From assembly GCA_022826725.1 (NCBI GenBank), contig JAJDUF010000010.1, positions 434,001 to 498,000 of the forward strand: a stretch of DNA of 64,000 bases, in the 5' to 3' direction. Both the position numbers and the translations under genes were made by a program. This DNA comes from Chloroflexota bacterium. Lineage in GTDB: Bacteria > Chloroflexota > UBA11872 > UBA12225 > JAJDUF01. This document shows, piece by piece, positions 48,846 to 57,980 of this stretch. Every line of letters starts with the position of its first letter. Within the stretch, counting starts at the first letter, position 1. A model generated the notes under the pieces. That model had not been told where the DNA came from and ran no database searches. It worked only from the letters and a program-made list of their open reading frames with translations.

Positions 48846-50022
48846 CAGGCTGGGCAAAGCCGCGCGCCACCCGCGGCTGCCGCCGGTCCCCGCCTCGCAG
48901 CCGCCCGCCAATCCGGAACAGCCGACCCAACGGGTTGTCTTTGTCCTCGACGGCATCGGCAATGACTGCCCCGATGGACCCGCCGAACTTGAAGCCGTGG
49001 CCGCTGCCGCCACCGGCTACCAGAACGCGCTGCGATCCCGGCGCCCAATCAATCACGAAATGGTCGTCCGGCGTATTCGCGTAGAGACAGGAACGGCTAC
49101 CGACCACCTTGCCGGCGGCCATCTCCGGAATCCGCCGGCGCAGGAAGGCCATCGTCTGCTCGACAAACTCCGGCGTGCTGCTGCGATCAACGTCCGCGTC
49201 CACGACCTCCCCGAGCAGGTCCTTGGATACTTTGACGTAGCCCTCCCGGAGCAGCGGAAAGCCGTACCAGGAGTCCGTATTGGGCTCCATACTCCACACC
49301 GGCAGCGTGCCACCGACAAAACGGCCGGGGTTCTCGACCTCGATAAACATCATCTGCTGGCGCGTGACCTCCACGTGGCAACCGATGTGGGGCAGCAAGC
49401 GGCCTACCCAGACACCGGCGGCGACAACCACGCGGTCGAAGGAATGTACGCCATGCGCGACGACCACTCGGCCACTGTCCGCATCATCCTCGACCCGCAG
49501 CACCGGCGTCTCCTCGTGGATTTCCACCCCCTCCGCCCGCGCCAGCCGGGCCAGCAGGGTGACCGCGCGACCGCTCTCCAGGTAACCCCGCCATCCGTCG
49601 TAGAAGCCGACCTCATCGTCCCGCACGGTGAACTGTGGAAAGCGAGCGCGAACCTCCGGCGCCGAGAGCACCTCTGCGTCGGTGGCGCCTCGCGCCTGGA
49701 GGTAGCGCCAGCTCTCGTACATGGGACTGCCGGGAGCGAAGCTCGGCAGGATGGTGAGGCCGCCCGTCCGGTGGTAGACCGTCGTGCCGAAGCGCGTCTG
49801 CCAGCTCCGCCACTGACGAGCAGCCCGCTCAACCAACTCGACATACGTGTCGTTGGCACTGGCATACGACGTCCGGCGAATCGCCTTGGCTACGTCGGTG
49901 GAAGAAGCGTGCGGATGGGGCACCGGCCCTTGGTCGAAGACGGCGACCGCGTGCCCGCGCTCACGCAGCGCCAGCGCCGCCGCAATGCCGAAGATGCCCG
50001 CACCGACAACGCCGATCTTCAC
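48802..50022 (-). CDS. FAD-dependent oxidoreductase of the DAO/sarcosine-oxidase type
   Basis: A 406-residue flavoprotein. The dinucleotide-binding start is VKIGVVGAGIFGIAAALALR, followed by SSTDVAKAIRRTSY (the block where monomeric sarcosine oxidases hold the FAD loop), and the C-terminal FAD strand is VLVAGGGSGHGFKFGGSIGA. It probably oxidises an N-methyl or secondary amine. The Cys of monomeric sarcosine oxidase that anchors FAD is not obvious (KFGG). GTG at 50022 follows GGGAGGGGGTGTGG; a GTG at 50031 would abut that site. The last 14 or so residues (SASPPGPLSIAER) are encoded by an intergenic repeat and are not part of the fold. Confidence 0.86.
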   Translation of the reverse strand: MKIGVVGAGIFGIAAALALRERGHAVAVFDQGPVPHPHASSTDVAKAIRRTSYASANDTYVELVERAARQWRSWQTRFGTTVYHRTGGLTILPSFAPGSPMYESWRYLQARGATDAEVLSAPEVRARFPQFTVRDDEVGFYDGWRGYLESGRAVTLLARLARAEGVEIHEETPVLRVEDDADSGRVVVAHGVHSFDRVVVAAGVWVGRLLPHIGCHVEVTRQQMMFIEVENPGRFVGGTLPVWSMEPNTDSWYGFPLLREGYVKVSKDLLGEVVDADVDRSSTPEFVEQTMAFLRRRIPEMAAGKVVGSRSCLYANTPDDHFVIDWAPGSQRVLVAGGGSGHGFKFGGSIGAVIADAVEDKDNPLGRLFRIGGRLRGGDRRQPRVARGFAQPVSASPPGPLSIAER

Positions 50023-50140
50023 CGCCCACACCCCCTCCCAGCACGCATACGGCCGCCCTAGTGTAGCCTACCCCGGCACAGCTTGGCCCTAGCTGGTAAG
50101 CTCCGTACACATTCTACGAGCAGACGAGAGGTTGCAACCG

Positions 50141-51271
50141 ATGAGTAATGCACCGCAGTATCGCGCCGCCGTCCTGGGACATACCGGCCGCGGCAACTAC
50201 GGCCACAGTCTCGACATCGCCTTCACCGGCTTTCCCAACGTAGACATTGTGGCGCTCTCCGACCCCGATCCCGAGGGCCGGGCCGCCGCCGCGGCCCGTT
50301 GCGGGGCCACCCGCACCTACGCCGACCCCTACGAGCTTCTGGAAAAAGAGCGCCCCAACCTCGTCGCGGTCGCAACGTCGTGGCTCGACGTGCATCACGA
50401 CCTCTGGCTAGCGGCAATCGAGGTCGGCGCACACATCTACTCCGAAAAGCCCATCGCCAAGTCACTCGAAGAGGCGGACCGCATGTTGGCCGCGGCGGAC
50501 GCCAAGGGCGTGAAAATCGCCATCGCACACCAGAACCGCGTCTCGCCCTACCACGTCCACGCCCGCAAACTCCTGCACGAGGGCGCCATCGGCCGGCTGC
50601 GGCTGATCCGGGGCTACGGGAAGATGGACGCGCGGGGTGGCGGGCAGGACACGATGGTCCTCGGCACCCACATCTTCGACCAGATGCGCTTTATGACCAA
50701 CGCCGACCCCGAGTGGTGTCAAGCCCGCGTCACCCAGGACGGGCGCGAAGCTGCCGCCGCCGATGTGCAGGAGGGCGCCGGTGAGATCGGGCTGATCGCC
50801 GGCAACGGGCTGTGGGCAGCCTATGGCTTCCCCAACGGCGTGATCGCCACCTACGAAAGCTACGCCGGCACCAACTTTGCCGACGATGACGGCTCACCGG
50901 CCTTCGGCTTCGACCTCTGCGGCAGCGAGGGCATCCTGAGCCTGCGGGTCCGGACCCTGCACCACTATCCGCGGCCGTACTCCGGCCCACTCGTGGACGA
51001 ATCGGGCGATGCTTGCTGGGAGCAGGTCGAGGTGGACCCGTTGCCACCACCGCCCGGTTCGCCGGCCGGCGGCGGTGGCCAGCACACGGGCAACCACTAC
51101 ATCGTGCGCGATCTGCTGGAAGCCATCGCCGAGGATCGCAAGCCGTTGAGCAGCGGTCATGACGGACGCTGGTCGCTGGAGATGATCCACGCGGTCTACG
51201 ACGCCCACCGCACGGGCGAGCGAGTACCCCTGCCGCTCGCCGACCGCGCCCACCCGCTCACGCGCTGGTAG
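50141..51271 (+). CDS. Gfo/Idh/MocA-family dehydrogenase
   Basis: A 376-residue dehydrogenase. The Rossmann start is YRAAVLGHTGRGNYGHSLDI with GHTGRGNYG as the nucleotide loop. EKP at 102-104 (SEKPIAKSLEE) contains the catalytic Lys, and DTMVLGTHIFDQMRF near 175 holds the conserved His of the substrate domain. The loop EVDPLPPPPGSPAGGGGQHT is an unusual Pro/Gly insertion. ATG at 50141 follows GAGAGGTTGCAACCG. It is divergent from the FAD oxidoreductase and convergent with GH32. It fits oxidation of a sugar or inositol derived from glycans; only about family-level similarity to the gene at 34203. Confidence 0.88.
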   Translation: MSNAPQYRAAVLGHTGRGNYGHSLDIAFTGFPNVDIVALSDPDPEGRAAAAARCGATRTYADPYELLEKERPNLVAVATSWLDVHHDLWLAAIEVGAHIYSEKPIAKSLEEADRMLAAADAKGVKIAIAHQNRVSPYHVHARKLLHEGAIGRLRLIRGYGKMDARGGGQDTMVLGTHIFDQMRFMTNADPEWCQARVTQDGREAAAADVQEGAGEIGLIAGNGLWAAYGFPNGVIATYESYAGTNFADDDGSPAFGFDLCGSEGILSLRVRTLHHYPRPYSGPLVDESGDACWEQVEVDPLPPPPGSPAGGGGQHTGNHYIVRDLLEAIAEDRKPLSSGHDGRWSLEMIHAVYDAHRTGERVPLPLADRAHPLTRW

Positions 51272-51329
51272 CGAGATTGCGTTGACCCTGTCCGGTCATT
51301 CCCGCACACGGAGACCGTTGTAGAACTCG

Positions 51330-51352
51330 CCATTCCCGCGCAAGCGGGAATC
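51330..51352. repeat. GTCATTCCCGC-type hairpin repeat
   Basis: CCATTCCCGCGCAAGCGGGAATC, preceded by a decayed partner (GTCATTCCCGCACACGGAG, 51296-51314). It lies between two convergent genes. Confidence 0.65.
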
Positions 51353-51383
51353 TGGGACCAGTGGGCTGCCGGCCTCAACTAAC

Positions 51384-52901
51384 CTACAGCCGCTCCGGGA
51401 TGGCCTCGGTGCCGTCCCAGATGGCGCTCATTTCCCAGGCCTCCAGCGACGTCAGCTGCAAGTCCGCCGGGTCGTCGTACAGTTCGCTCCCGCGTGGCTC
51501 GCTGCCGAACACGGTCACACCCACGCTGTCAGGCCGGGTAGGATAGACCCGGGTCGCCGCCGCTCGCCCGTTCGCAAAGACCTCGATCACCGAGCCGTCG
51601 AGGAATACGTGCAGGCGTAGGGGATCGTTCGCGTCGCGGAAGAGCGGCCCGCCGCTCACGCCGCGATCCGTCGTAAGGTCAAGGCTGGACTGCTGGCAAT
51701 CCAACTCCAGGCGGTCGTTCACGAAGTTGTAGGTAATCTGCGTCTGCTCGGCGCCGTCGGGGGAGCAAAACACCCCGAGGCCGACCTTGCCCGTTGCACT
51801 GGGGGCAAACTCGGCAATTATCTCCAGCGACGCGCCATTGACGCCCGGCAACAGGTGCGAGCGATTGCCATTGAGGTCGAGCGAGCCAACCGCGTGACGC
51901 CGGCGGCGCAGCGCCGTCAACTCCGGGGCTGGCGCCGACCGCAGCCGTCCCGCAGCATCGAGATCGAGCACGCGCGGCAAGGACAGCGTGCCCGACCAAC
52001 CGGCGGCCTGCTGGGCCGCCGCTGGCCGGCCCTCGCGGAGCCAGCCCCACATCAGCCGCCGTCCCTGATCGTCCTGCATGGATTGCGGCGCATAGAAACA
52101 CGTACCCATGTCTACCCGGCCCCGGTACACACCGTCGTAGGTGCCAGCCGCATACGGACCGACCCAATAGACGACGGCGGTAGCGCCCGGATGCGCGGAC
52201 ACCATCAGCACGTGCCTGTCATCCAGTGGGAAGAAGTCGGGGCATTCCCACATCGCCCCGGTCAGCTCCGCGTCGCCCGTGAGCAGCTGCCCGCGATAGC
52301 GCCAGTGAATCAAGTCAGGCGACGTGTAGTGCAGGGCCGTGCCGCCGACGCCGCGAATACCGCTGCCGATCACCTGATGCCAGCCGTCGGACTCCGACCA
52401 TACCGAGTGATCGCGGAAGCCGGGCACCGCCAGTCCGGGCGGTGGCGCGGCGACCACCGGATTGGCCGGATGCTTCTCCCAGGTCACCAGCCCATCCGTA
52501 CTGGTCGCGATACAGGCACACTGCGGGAAAACGCCGGTATAGACGAGAGTCGGCACGCCATCGTTGTCCACCGCACAACCCGAATAGCAGCCGTCCTTGT
52601 CCGGACCGCCGGGCGTGGGCGTGAGCGCCACCGGCCAGTGCTCCCAATGCACCAGATCGTCGCTGACGGCATGTCCCCAGTGCTTGAGGGTGGCCGCGCG
52701 GTGCGAGTCGGGCACGTCGCCGAACTCCGGGGAATACTGGTAGAACAGATGGTAGCGCCCTTCCCATTGGACGAGGCCGTTCGGATCGTTCATCCATCCC
52801 GACGGGGGCAGGAAATGGTAGCGCGGGCGGTGGCGATCCGAAGCTGCACCACCCCTGGCGCTATCCGTGCGGCCCTGGCCTGTCAGCTGCGGATCATTCA
52901 T
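51384..52901 (-). CDS. Glycoside hydrolase family 32 (fructan/sucrose hydrolase)
   Basis: A 505-residue GH32 enzyme: five-bladed propeller plus C-terminal beta-sandwich. The nucleophile is Asp39 in WMNDPNG, the acid/base Glu219 in WECPDFF, and the substrate-binding block is FRDH at 162-165 where the family has FRDP. HWGHAVSDDLVHWEHWP and GCYSGCAV are typical; VFLDGSVIEVFANGR near 450 is the sandwich signature. It cleaves beta-fructofuranosides in the cytosol, as there is no signal peptide. The ATG lies 4 bases after the TGA of the upstream sulfatase, so the two are coupled. Pairing with a sulfatase suggests the true substrate may be a modified glycan. Confidence 0.9.
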   Translation of the reverse strand: MNDPQLTGQGRTDSARGGAASDRHRPRYHFLPPSGWMNDPNGLVQWEGRYHLFYQYSPEFGDVPDSHRAATLKHWGHAVSDDLVHWEHWPVALTPTPGGPDKDGCYSGCAVDNDGVPTLVYTGVFPQCACIATSTDGLVTWEKHPANPVVAAPPPGLAVPGFRDHSVWSESDGWHQVIGSGIRGVGGTALHYTSPDLIHWRYRGQLLTGDAELTGAMWECPDFFPLDDRHVLMVSAHPGATAVVYWVGPYAAGTYDGVYRGRVDMGTCFYAPQSMQDDQGRRLMWGWLREGRPAAAQQAAGWSGTLSLPRVLDLDAAGRLRSAPAPELTALRRRRHAVGSLDLNGNRSHLLPGVNGASLEIIAEFAPSATGKVGLGVFCSPDGAEQTQITYNFVNDRLELDCQQSSLDLTTDRGVSGGPLFRDANDPLRLHVFLDGSVIEVFANGRAAATRVYPTRPDSVGVTVFGSEPRGSELYDDPADLQLTSLEAWEMSAIWDGTEAIPERL

Positions 52902-52905
52902 AGCA

Positions 52906-54336
52906 TCATTGCCCCAAGGGGTGTGGCAACACTACGGAATCGTCCGTCTCCTGTTGCCACGCCCGTAAGCGGTCGAACAGCCGACCGACGGTTTGCGCCC
53001 GCCCCCGATCTGCGACGGCGTTACGCAATTCCTCCGGGTCGTCTTGCAGATCGTACAGCTCGCAGTCGCCGTTGGCCGAGACATTGAGCTTCCAGCGCCC
53101 CTGCCGAATCGTTCGCACCGCCACGTCGGAGTAGACCCCGCCACCTTTCCACGGCCCGTTCCACTCGATGAAGACCGCCTCTTCATCCGGCGCGGTGTCA
53201 CCGTTTGTGAGCAACGGCACCAGACTCGTGCCCTGCATGTACTCGGGGATCGGCAGCCCCATCAGCTCCAGCAGCGTCGGCATCAGCCGCACGAGGCTCA
53301 CCGGCGTGGTGATGCGTCGCGGCGGTAGCCCCGGCACGCGCAGCAGGAGCGGTACCTGCACCGACGGCTCATAGGGCACGCCCTTGTTCCACATCCGGTG
53401 CTCACCCAGCAGGTGGCCGTGATCGGCCGTGTAGACCACGATGGTATCGTCGGCCAGGCCCAAGTCCTCCATGCGCTGCAGCACCTTGCCCACACTCCGA
53501 TCCACGAGCCTACACAGCCCCCAATAGCGCGCCTTGGCTTCCTTCCAGCCCCGCTCGTCGTTGGAATAGATGTCCTTGGTGCCTTCCTCTGCGTAGATTC
53601 GGCGCACGGTATGGCAGTGCCGCGCGGCGTGTGGGTCCAGCGGCAGGTACCACGACTCCGGCAGGGTCATGTCCTCCGGCCGGTAGAAGTCGTCGAAGGG
53701 GCTGTGGCACGGCGGATGCGGCTCGTGGATGCCGACGACAAGCAAGAACGGATCGGCGCCATACGTCTCCAGAAACCGGATTGCCTCGGCGGCCTCGAAG
53801 GCGGGCTTGGTGACCTCCTCCGGCAGGCGTGTCGTCGTCGCGCGGGCGAAGATCGTCCCGTCTCCGTGCGGGTCGGCCGGCGTGTAGCCCTGCGCGAGCA
53901 GGAAGTCGTGATAGGAGCTATAACCCTCCGCCGCGTGGCTGGCAGTGTACTGGTCCTCCGTACTCACCCAGAACCGCTCGAACCCGCGTTGGGGCCGCAG
54001 CGGCTGCGCCTTGTGCGCCAGGTGCCACATCCCGATGTGACCGCTGACCAGACCGGCCGGCTGTAATAGCTCGGCAATCGCCGGAATGTCCGCATCAAGC
54101 GGGATACCATTCGACACAACCCCGTGCGTGTGCGGATACAGACCGGTCAGCGCGGTCCCGCGCGCCGGCGCACAAACGGGTTGCGAGCAATACGCCTGAT
54201 CGAAGCAGCTGCTCTGCTCCAGGAGGCGGTCGAGATGGGGCGTGTCAACCTGGGGGTTGCCAAAGGCGCCGATGGTATCGGGCCGCTGCTGGTCGGTCCA
54301 GATAAAGAGAATGTTCTTGGGTCGCTTGGTTGCCAT
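52906..54336 (-). CDS. Type I sulfatase (formylglycine-dependent)
   Basis: A 476-residue alkaline-phosphatase-fold sulfatase. PKNILFIWTDQQRPDTIGAF supplies the first metal Asp, and Cys55 in CAPARG is the formylglycine precursor (CXPXR). YTADHGHLLGEHRMWNKG near 320 gives the second metal site and GHIGMWHL near 95 a conserved Lys/His block variant. HEPHPPCHSPFDDFY is typical for glycan sulfatases. No signal peptide, so substrates must be imported or the start lies elsewhere. ATG at 54336 follows GGGAGAACG; the open frame to 55005 is a shadow of the PhyH gene. The activating FGE enzyme is not in the window. Confidence 0.91.
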   Translation of the reverse strand: MATKRPKNILFIWTDQQRPDTIGAFGNPQVDTPHLDRLLEQSSCFDQAYCSQPVCAPARGTALTGLYPHTHGVVSNGIPLDADIPAIAELLQPAGLVSGHIGMWHLAHKAQPLRPQRGFERFWVSTEDQYTASHAAEGYSSYHDFLLAQGYTPADPHGDGTIFARATTTRLPEEVTKPAFEAAEAIRFLETYGADPFLLVVGIHEPHPPCHSPFDDFYRPEDMTLPESWYLPLDPHAARHCHTVRRIYAEEGTKDIYSNDERGWKEAKARYWGLCRLVDRSVGKVLQRMEDLGLADDTIVVYTADHGHLLGEHRMWNKGVPYEPSVQVPLLLRVPGLPPRRITTPVSLVRLMPTLLELMGLPIPEYMQGTSLVPLLTNGDTAPDEEAVFIEWNGPWKGGGVYSDVAVRTIRQGRWKLNVSANGDCELYDLQDDPEELRNAVADRGRAQTVGRLFDRLRAWQQETDDSVVLPHPLGQ

Positions 54337-54510
54337 CGTTCTCCCACCCCCGCAACGGCGGCCGGCGCTACGCTCGACACCCGCCAGTATAGCGCCGGCT
54401 GTGCGATGCGCCATCGAGACCGCACGTCCGCACAATGGTATCCTCAGCGGTGGCAGATTCCCACGCGCGTAGGAATCACCGGTCTTTAAGCGCGGAAACG
54501 GGATGGACGG

Positions 54511-55755
54511 ATGCAGGTAAGTCCGCAGCAACTGCTCGACGACGGCTTCATCATCCTGCCGCAGGTCGTCCCACCGGAGCAGCTCGACGGCCTGCGCGCC
54601 AGCTACGAAACCATCGTCGAGCGCCAGCATCGCATCTGGGCCGGCGATCTGGACTGGGACGTGCCGGTGGCGATGGACTACAAGTCCAAGCAGCCGCGGA
54701 TCGTACTCAGCGCCGTCGTGGACGCGGCCACCGCCGCTACCGTGGACTTCAACCTGCACGACCACACGCTCGGCGTCAGCCGCCAGCTGATGCAGGCGCC
54801 GGAGGCCGCGCCGGTAGGCATGTTCCTTATGTGTAACCCGGCGACCGACCACGGCCCCGATCCCTGGCATCGGGATGTAGTTCCTGAGCGCCTGGCACCG
54901 CTCCGAGGCTTGCAGGCGGACATGCTCGCCAACGCGCCGGGCTACGTCCAGTGGAACATCCCCCTCTACGACGATGACGTGCTCTGGGTGGTGCCCGGCA
55001 GTCACCGGTGCGCGAATACCGCGGAAGAAGAGCGCCTGCTGACCGCGACCCCCCGGGTGCCCTTACCGGGCGGTGTGCAGGTGCGGCTGAAGGCCGGCGA
55101 CGGCGTGGTCTACAGCAATCTGATCCTGCACTGGCCGAGCGACTACAGCACCAAGCTCCGGCGCACTATCCATCTCGGCTATCGGTCGTTCGGCGGGGCG
55201 CTCTACCCCTACGACACGCACTTCTACTGGGACTTGGGCTTCACCAAGCACCTGTCGCCGGGCGCGCGCGCGCAGTTCGAGCGCTTTGCCGAACTCGGCG
55301 CTCAGGAGCGCGACCGTATCGAGACCCTGTTCCGCGCCATGCTGGCCAGGGATTCGGCCACCTTCCGCGAGACGTTGGCGCTGCTGCATCCCGGCGAGGC
55401 GGGGCGGATGGTCGCAGTGGTGCTGCTCTCGAAGAAGGCCGCTCAGATTCGCGCCCTCAAGCAGCCGGAGATCGCCAGTCTGCCGCACAACGACCGGGCC
55501 GTAGCAGTCGGCGACCAGCGGGTGAGCCTCTACCTCTTGGAGGACCTCGCCGGGCGGTTCTCGCCGGAGGAGACGGAGCTACTGTGGCAACGCTTTGCAC
55601 CACTCGACGCCAGACTGCAAGACGCTACCGCACACCCCACACCCGGCTTCCAAGGCAGTGAGTCTCGGTATGTGTCCAACGAGATGCCAGCCAACTTCGG
55701 CGTAGACGATTTCATAGCCAGTTGGGACGAGGAGGAGAACGGATGCGCGTCTTGA
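54511..55755 (+). CDS. Phytanoyl-CoA dioxygenase (PhyH) family protein, extended form
   Basis: A 414-residue member, about 130 longer than the other two. LLDDGFIILPQVVPPEQLDG is the N-terminus. The metal site is PDPWHRDVVPE near 115, and VLWVVPGSHRCAN near 165 is the family strand. The distal His is in VYSNLILHWPSDYSTKLRRT with the 2-oxoglutarate Arg. Residues beyond 270 form an added helical domain (RDRIETLFRAMLARDSATFR..., GRMVAVVLLSKKAAQIRALK). The downstream epimerase starts inside its last codons, so the two are coupled and probably serve one pathway. Start ATG follows CGGGATGGACGG, a weak site. Confidence 0.86.
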   Translation: MQVSPQQLLDDGFIILPQVVPPEQLDGLRASYETIVERQHRIWAGDLDWDVPVAMDYKSKQPRIVLSAVVDAATAATVDFNLHDHTLGVSRQLMQAPEAAPVGMFLMCNPATDHGPDPWHRDVVPERLAPLRGLQADMLANAPGYVQWNIPLYDDDVLWVVPGSHRCANTAEEERLLTATPRVPLPGGVQVRLKAGDGVVYSNLILHWPSDYSTKLRRTIHLGYRSFGGALYPYDTHFYWDLGFTKHLSPGARAQFERFAELGAQERDRIETLFRAMLARDSATFRETLALLHPGEAGRMVAVVLLSKKAAQIRALKQPEIASLPHNDRAVAVGDQRVSLYLLEDLAGRFSPEETELLWQRFAPLDARLQDATAHPTPGFQGSESRYVSNEMPANFGVDDFIASWDEEENGCAS

Positions 55756-56444
55756 TTACCGGCGCCGCGGGCAAGGTTGGCACGACCCTGGTCAAGGCAC
55801 TACACGACCGTTACGAGCTATACGGGCTGGATCGCGCCCCCATGCCCCTCTTGGCGCGCACTACCGTGGGCGATGTGGCCGACTACGAGCTTGTCCGCAA
55901 GGCGAGCGAGGGGATGGACGCGATCATCCACCTCGCCGGCATGTCCCACGTGTGGGAGGAGGTGCTGCACGATAACCTCGTCGGCACGTACAACGTCTTC
56001 GAGGCGGCGCGGCAGAACGGGGTGCCACGCCTGGCCTATGCCAGCCGCGCCGGGCTACTCGCTCCGTATCCCAAAGACGTGCAGCGCACGATGGACATGC
56101 TCCCGCGACCGGAGAGCCTCTACTCCCTCAGCAAGGTGTTCGGCGAGGGGTTGGGCTACATATACGCGAGCCAGCACGGGCTGGAAGTCGTCGCGGTGCG
56201 GATTGGCAACTTCAGGCTGGAGCGTGACCAGCCGGAGCATCCCCACCATCTCAGCCACGGCGACGCGGCGCGCGTGTTCGAGCGAGCCATCATCGCGCCG
56301 CTCGATCAGTTGGAGGTGCCGTTTGCGGCCGTATTCGGCGTCTCCGATAGCAACTGGCCGCTCTATGACCTGGAGCACGGGCGCCGCGCCATCGGCTACG
56401 ACCCGCAGGACTACGCCGACGTGCCCCCGGAGCAGCGCATCTGA
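55743..56444 (+). CDS. NAD-dependent epimerase/dehydratase family, uronate-dehydrogenase-like
   Basis: A 233-residue extended-SDR protein. MRVLITGAAGKVGTTLVKAL gives the GxxGxxG motif, GDVADYELVRKA the adenine site, and YSLSKVFGE near 133 the catalytic Tyr and Lys. The closest character is the uronate dehydrogenase group (IHLAGMSHVWEEVLHDNLVG, VVAVRIGNF). It would oxidise a hexuronate to the lactone, which the propeller lactonase at 42982 could open. ATG at 55743 follows GAGGAGGAGAACGG and overlaps the PhyH gene by 13 bases. Confidence 0.86.
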   Translation: MRVLITGAAGKVGTTLVKALHDRYELYGLDRAPMPLLARTTVGDVADYELVRKASEGMDAIIHLAGMSHVWEEVLHDNLVGTYNVFEAARQNGVPRLAYASRAGLLAPYPKDVQRTMDMLPRPESLYSLSKVFGEGLGYIYASQHGLEVVAVRIGNFRLERDQPEHPHHLSHGDAARVFERAIIAPLDQLEVPFAAVFGVSDSNWPLYDLEHGRRAIGYDPQDYADVPPEQRI

Positions 56445-56445
56445 C

Positions 56446-56492
56446 CGTCCGGCTGACGGCTAATGGGCTGATGGCTGACGGCCGATAGCTAA
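56446..56492. repeat. GCTGACGGCTAATGGGCTGATGG-type iterated repeat
   Basis: CGTCCGGCTGACGGCTAATGGGCTGATGGCTGACGGCCGATAGCTAACGGC fills the gap between convergent genes and iterates CTGACGGCTGATAG-like units as at 45552 and 58146. It can also fold on itself. Confidence 0.65.
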
Positions 56493-56495
56493 CGG

Positions 56496-57980
56496 CTATT
56501 CGCCGACGTAGAGGGCGTGGAGGCGGGCATCTTCTGGCCGCACCCCGCCAAACGTCACTCGCAGCCGGAACGGGCCGGCAATGTCACTCACCGTGTCTCG
56601 GCCCTTCCACACCACCGGCTGGCGTAGCCCCGGCTCCCGCAGCGGCACGCAGGCCGCGCCGGAGTAGCCGGGTAGTGGCCGGAACTGCTCATCGAGCACC
56701 TCGACGATCAACTCGCTGTGCTCCCACACGCGGTCCACGTTCGCATAGACCCGCGCGCTCCCCTCATTCACCCGCAGCGGACAAGTGATGCAGTGGCGGT
56801 CATCAACCGCGCGTAGCCCCCAGCCGTGCTCTTCGGGATTGAACGCGCGCAAATAGCCCAGCCGGTCGCGTTCCCAGCGCGCGAGCCGAATACCGCCGTC
56901 CACCCATGCCTCGTACCACAGCATCGTCTCGTCACCCCAGTTGAGCATACCCTGCCCGTGGCTGAGTGACGGCGCGAGTGTCAGCGGGGGTAGACCCGCC
57001 TCCGGCTTCAGCGTGCCCGACCCGGCCTGCTCCTCCAGCGCCGGTACCAGGCGAAACTCGGGGATCGGCTCGCGGTAGTGGAGCGCATCGTGGCTGATGA
57101 CCAGCCCCAGGTCCATCGTGACCTGCATCCGATCTCCGCTTGGTGGACCGTGCCAGGCATCGTACACCCCGAGGATCACGTTGCCACGGTCCCAGAGTCC
57201 GGCGCCCAAATGCACCTGCTCCCCGGCCGTACCCCGCGAAGCGATGTCCTGCATCGCCAGTACAGGTAGACGATCCCGGTAGAAACCGAGGCAGGACGCC
57301 TGCGTCCAGTGCTCGAAATCGTAGGAGGCATAGGTGACGAGGTTGCGTGCGACACTGAAATGCGCGCCGCCGTGGCCATTCACGTAGTAGCAGCCGTTGT
57401 GCCGGATGATGCCGGTCATCTCCATGTAGCCACCGACGGGGTTGTTCGGCGACTCGGTCCACCGCAGGCCATCGGCGCTGTAGGCGACAGACAACTGCCC
57501 GGCGTACTGCCCGCACTCGAAAGCTACCTTGTAGCGGCGGTTCGGATCGGGGTCGTCCGGCTCGTACAGCATCGGCAGCGCGACGATCCCCCTCGCGCCA
57601 CCGAGCAGATCAACGAGATTGTTCGCGGTGCTGCCATTGAATTCGATCAGCCCCAAGGCCGGCCGCTCCCAATGCACGCCGTCGCGGCTCTCGGCGTAGC
57701 AGGTGCGATACTCGCGCGGCCCGTCGAGATTGTTTTCCGCGATGTACCACATCCGCAGCGTGTCGCCGACGGGAATAACCGTCCCATAGAACCGCGTCCG
57801 CGAATCGTCCGGGCTACCCGGCGGTCCGGGCGGTATAACCACGGGGTTGCGACCGCGCTGCTTACTCCCGATCAGATGCCGCCGTAAGCCGGCCGTGAAC
57901 GGGATACTCACATCGTCGAAAGAAAATAGGACGGCCTCCTCGACCCGCGGATTCGGGACGCCGTTCAATACCTCGATCAT
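56496..57980 (-). CDS. Five-bladed beta-propeller glycosidase-like protein (GH32/43 superfamily-like)
   Basis: A 494-residue soluble protein. Blades are marked by TLRMWYIAENNLDGPREYRT, CYAESRDGVHWERPALGLIE, LSVAYSADGLRWTESPNNPV, VTYASYDFEHWTQASCLGFY and LWYEAWVDGGIRLARWERDR, with SxDGxxW turns typical of GH43/GH32 and phosphorylase (GH130) propellers. The C-terminal 100 residues form a beta-sandwich (ELIVEVLDEQFRPLPGYSGA). No canonical catalytic trio can be named, so it may be a distant glycosidase or a sugar-binding protein. Start ATG follows AAAGGAGCGGCC. Confidence 0.7.
   Translation of the reverse strand: MIEVLNGVPNPRVEEAVLFSFDDVSIPFTAGLRRHLIGSKQRGRNPVVIPPGPPGSPDDSRTRFYGTVIPVGDTLRMWYIAENNLDGPREYRTCYAESRDGVHWERPALGLIEFNGSTANNLVDLLGGARGIVALPMLYEPDDPDPNRRYKVAFECGQYAGQLSVAYSADGLRWTESPNNPVGGYMEMTGIIRHNGCYYVNGHGGAHFSVARNLVTYASYDFEHWTQASCLGFYRDRLPVLAMQDIASRGTAGEQVHLGAGLWDRGNVILGVYDAWHGPPSGDRMQVTMDLGLVISHDALHYREPIPEFRLVPALEEQAGSGTLKPEAGLPPLTLAPSLSHGQGMLNWGDETMLWYEAWVDGGIRLARWERDRLGYLRAFNPEEHGWGLRAVDDRHCITCPLRVNEGSARVYANVDRVWEHSELIVEVLDEQFRPLPGYSGAACVPLREPGLRQPVVWKGRDTVSDIAGPFRLRVTFGGVRPEDARLHALYVGE

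Noticed and set aside
52906..55005. 699-codon open frame presented as one long sulfatase
   Set aside because: The part from 54337 to 55005 overlaps the PhyH gene on the other strand and lacks sulfatase similarity. The sulfatase starts at ATG 54336 with its own ribosome binding site.
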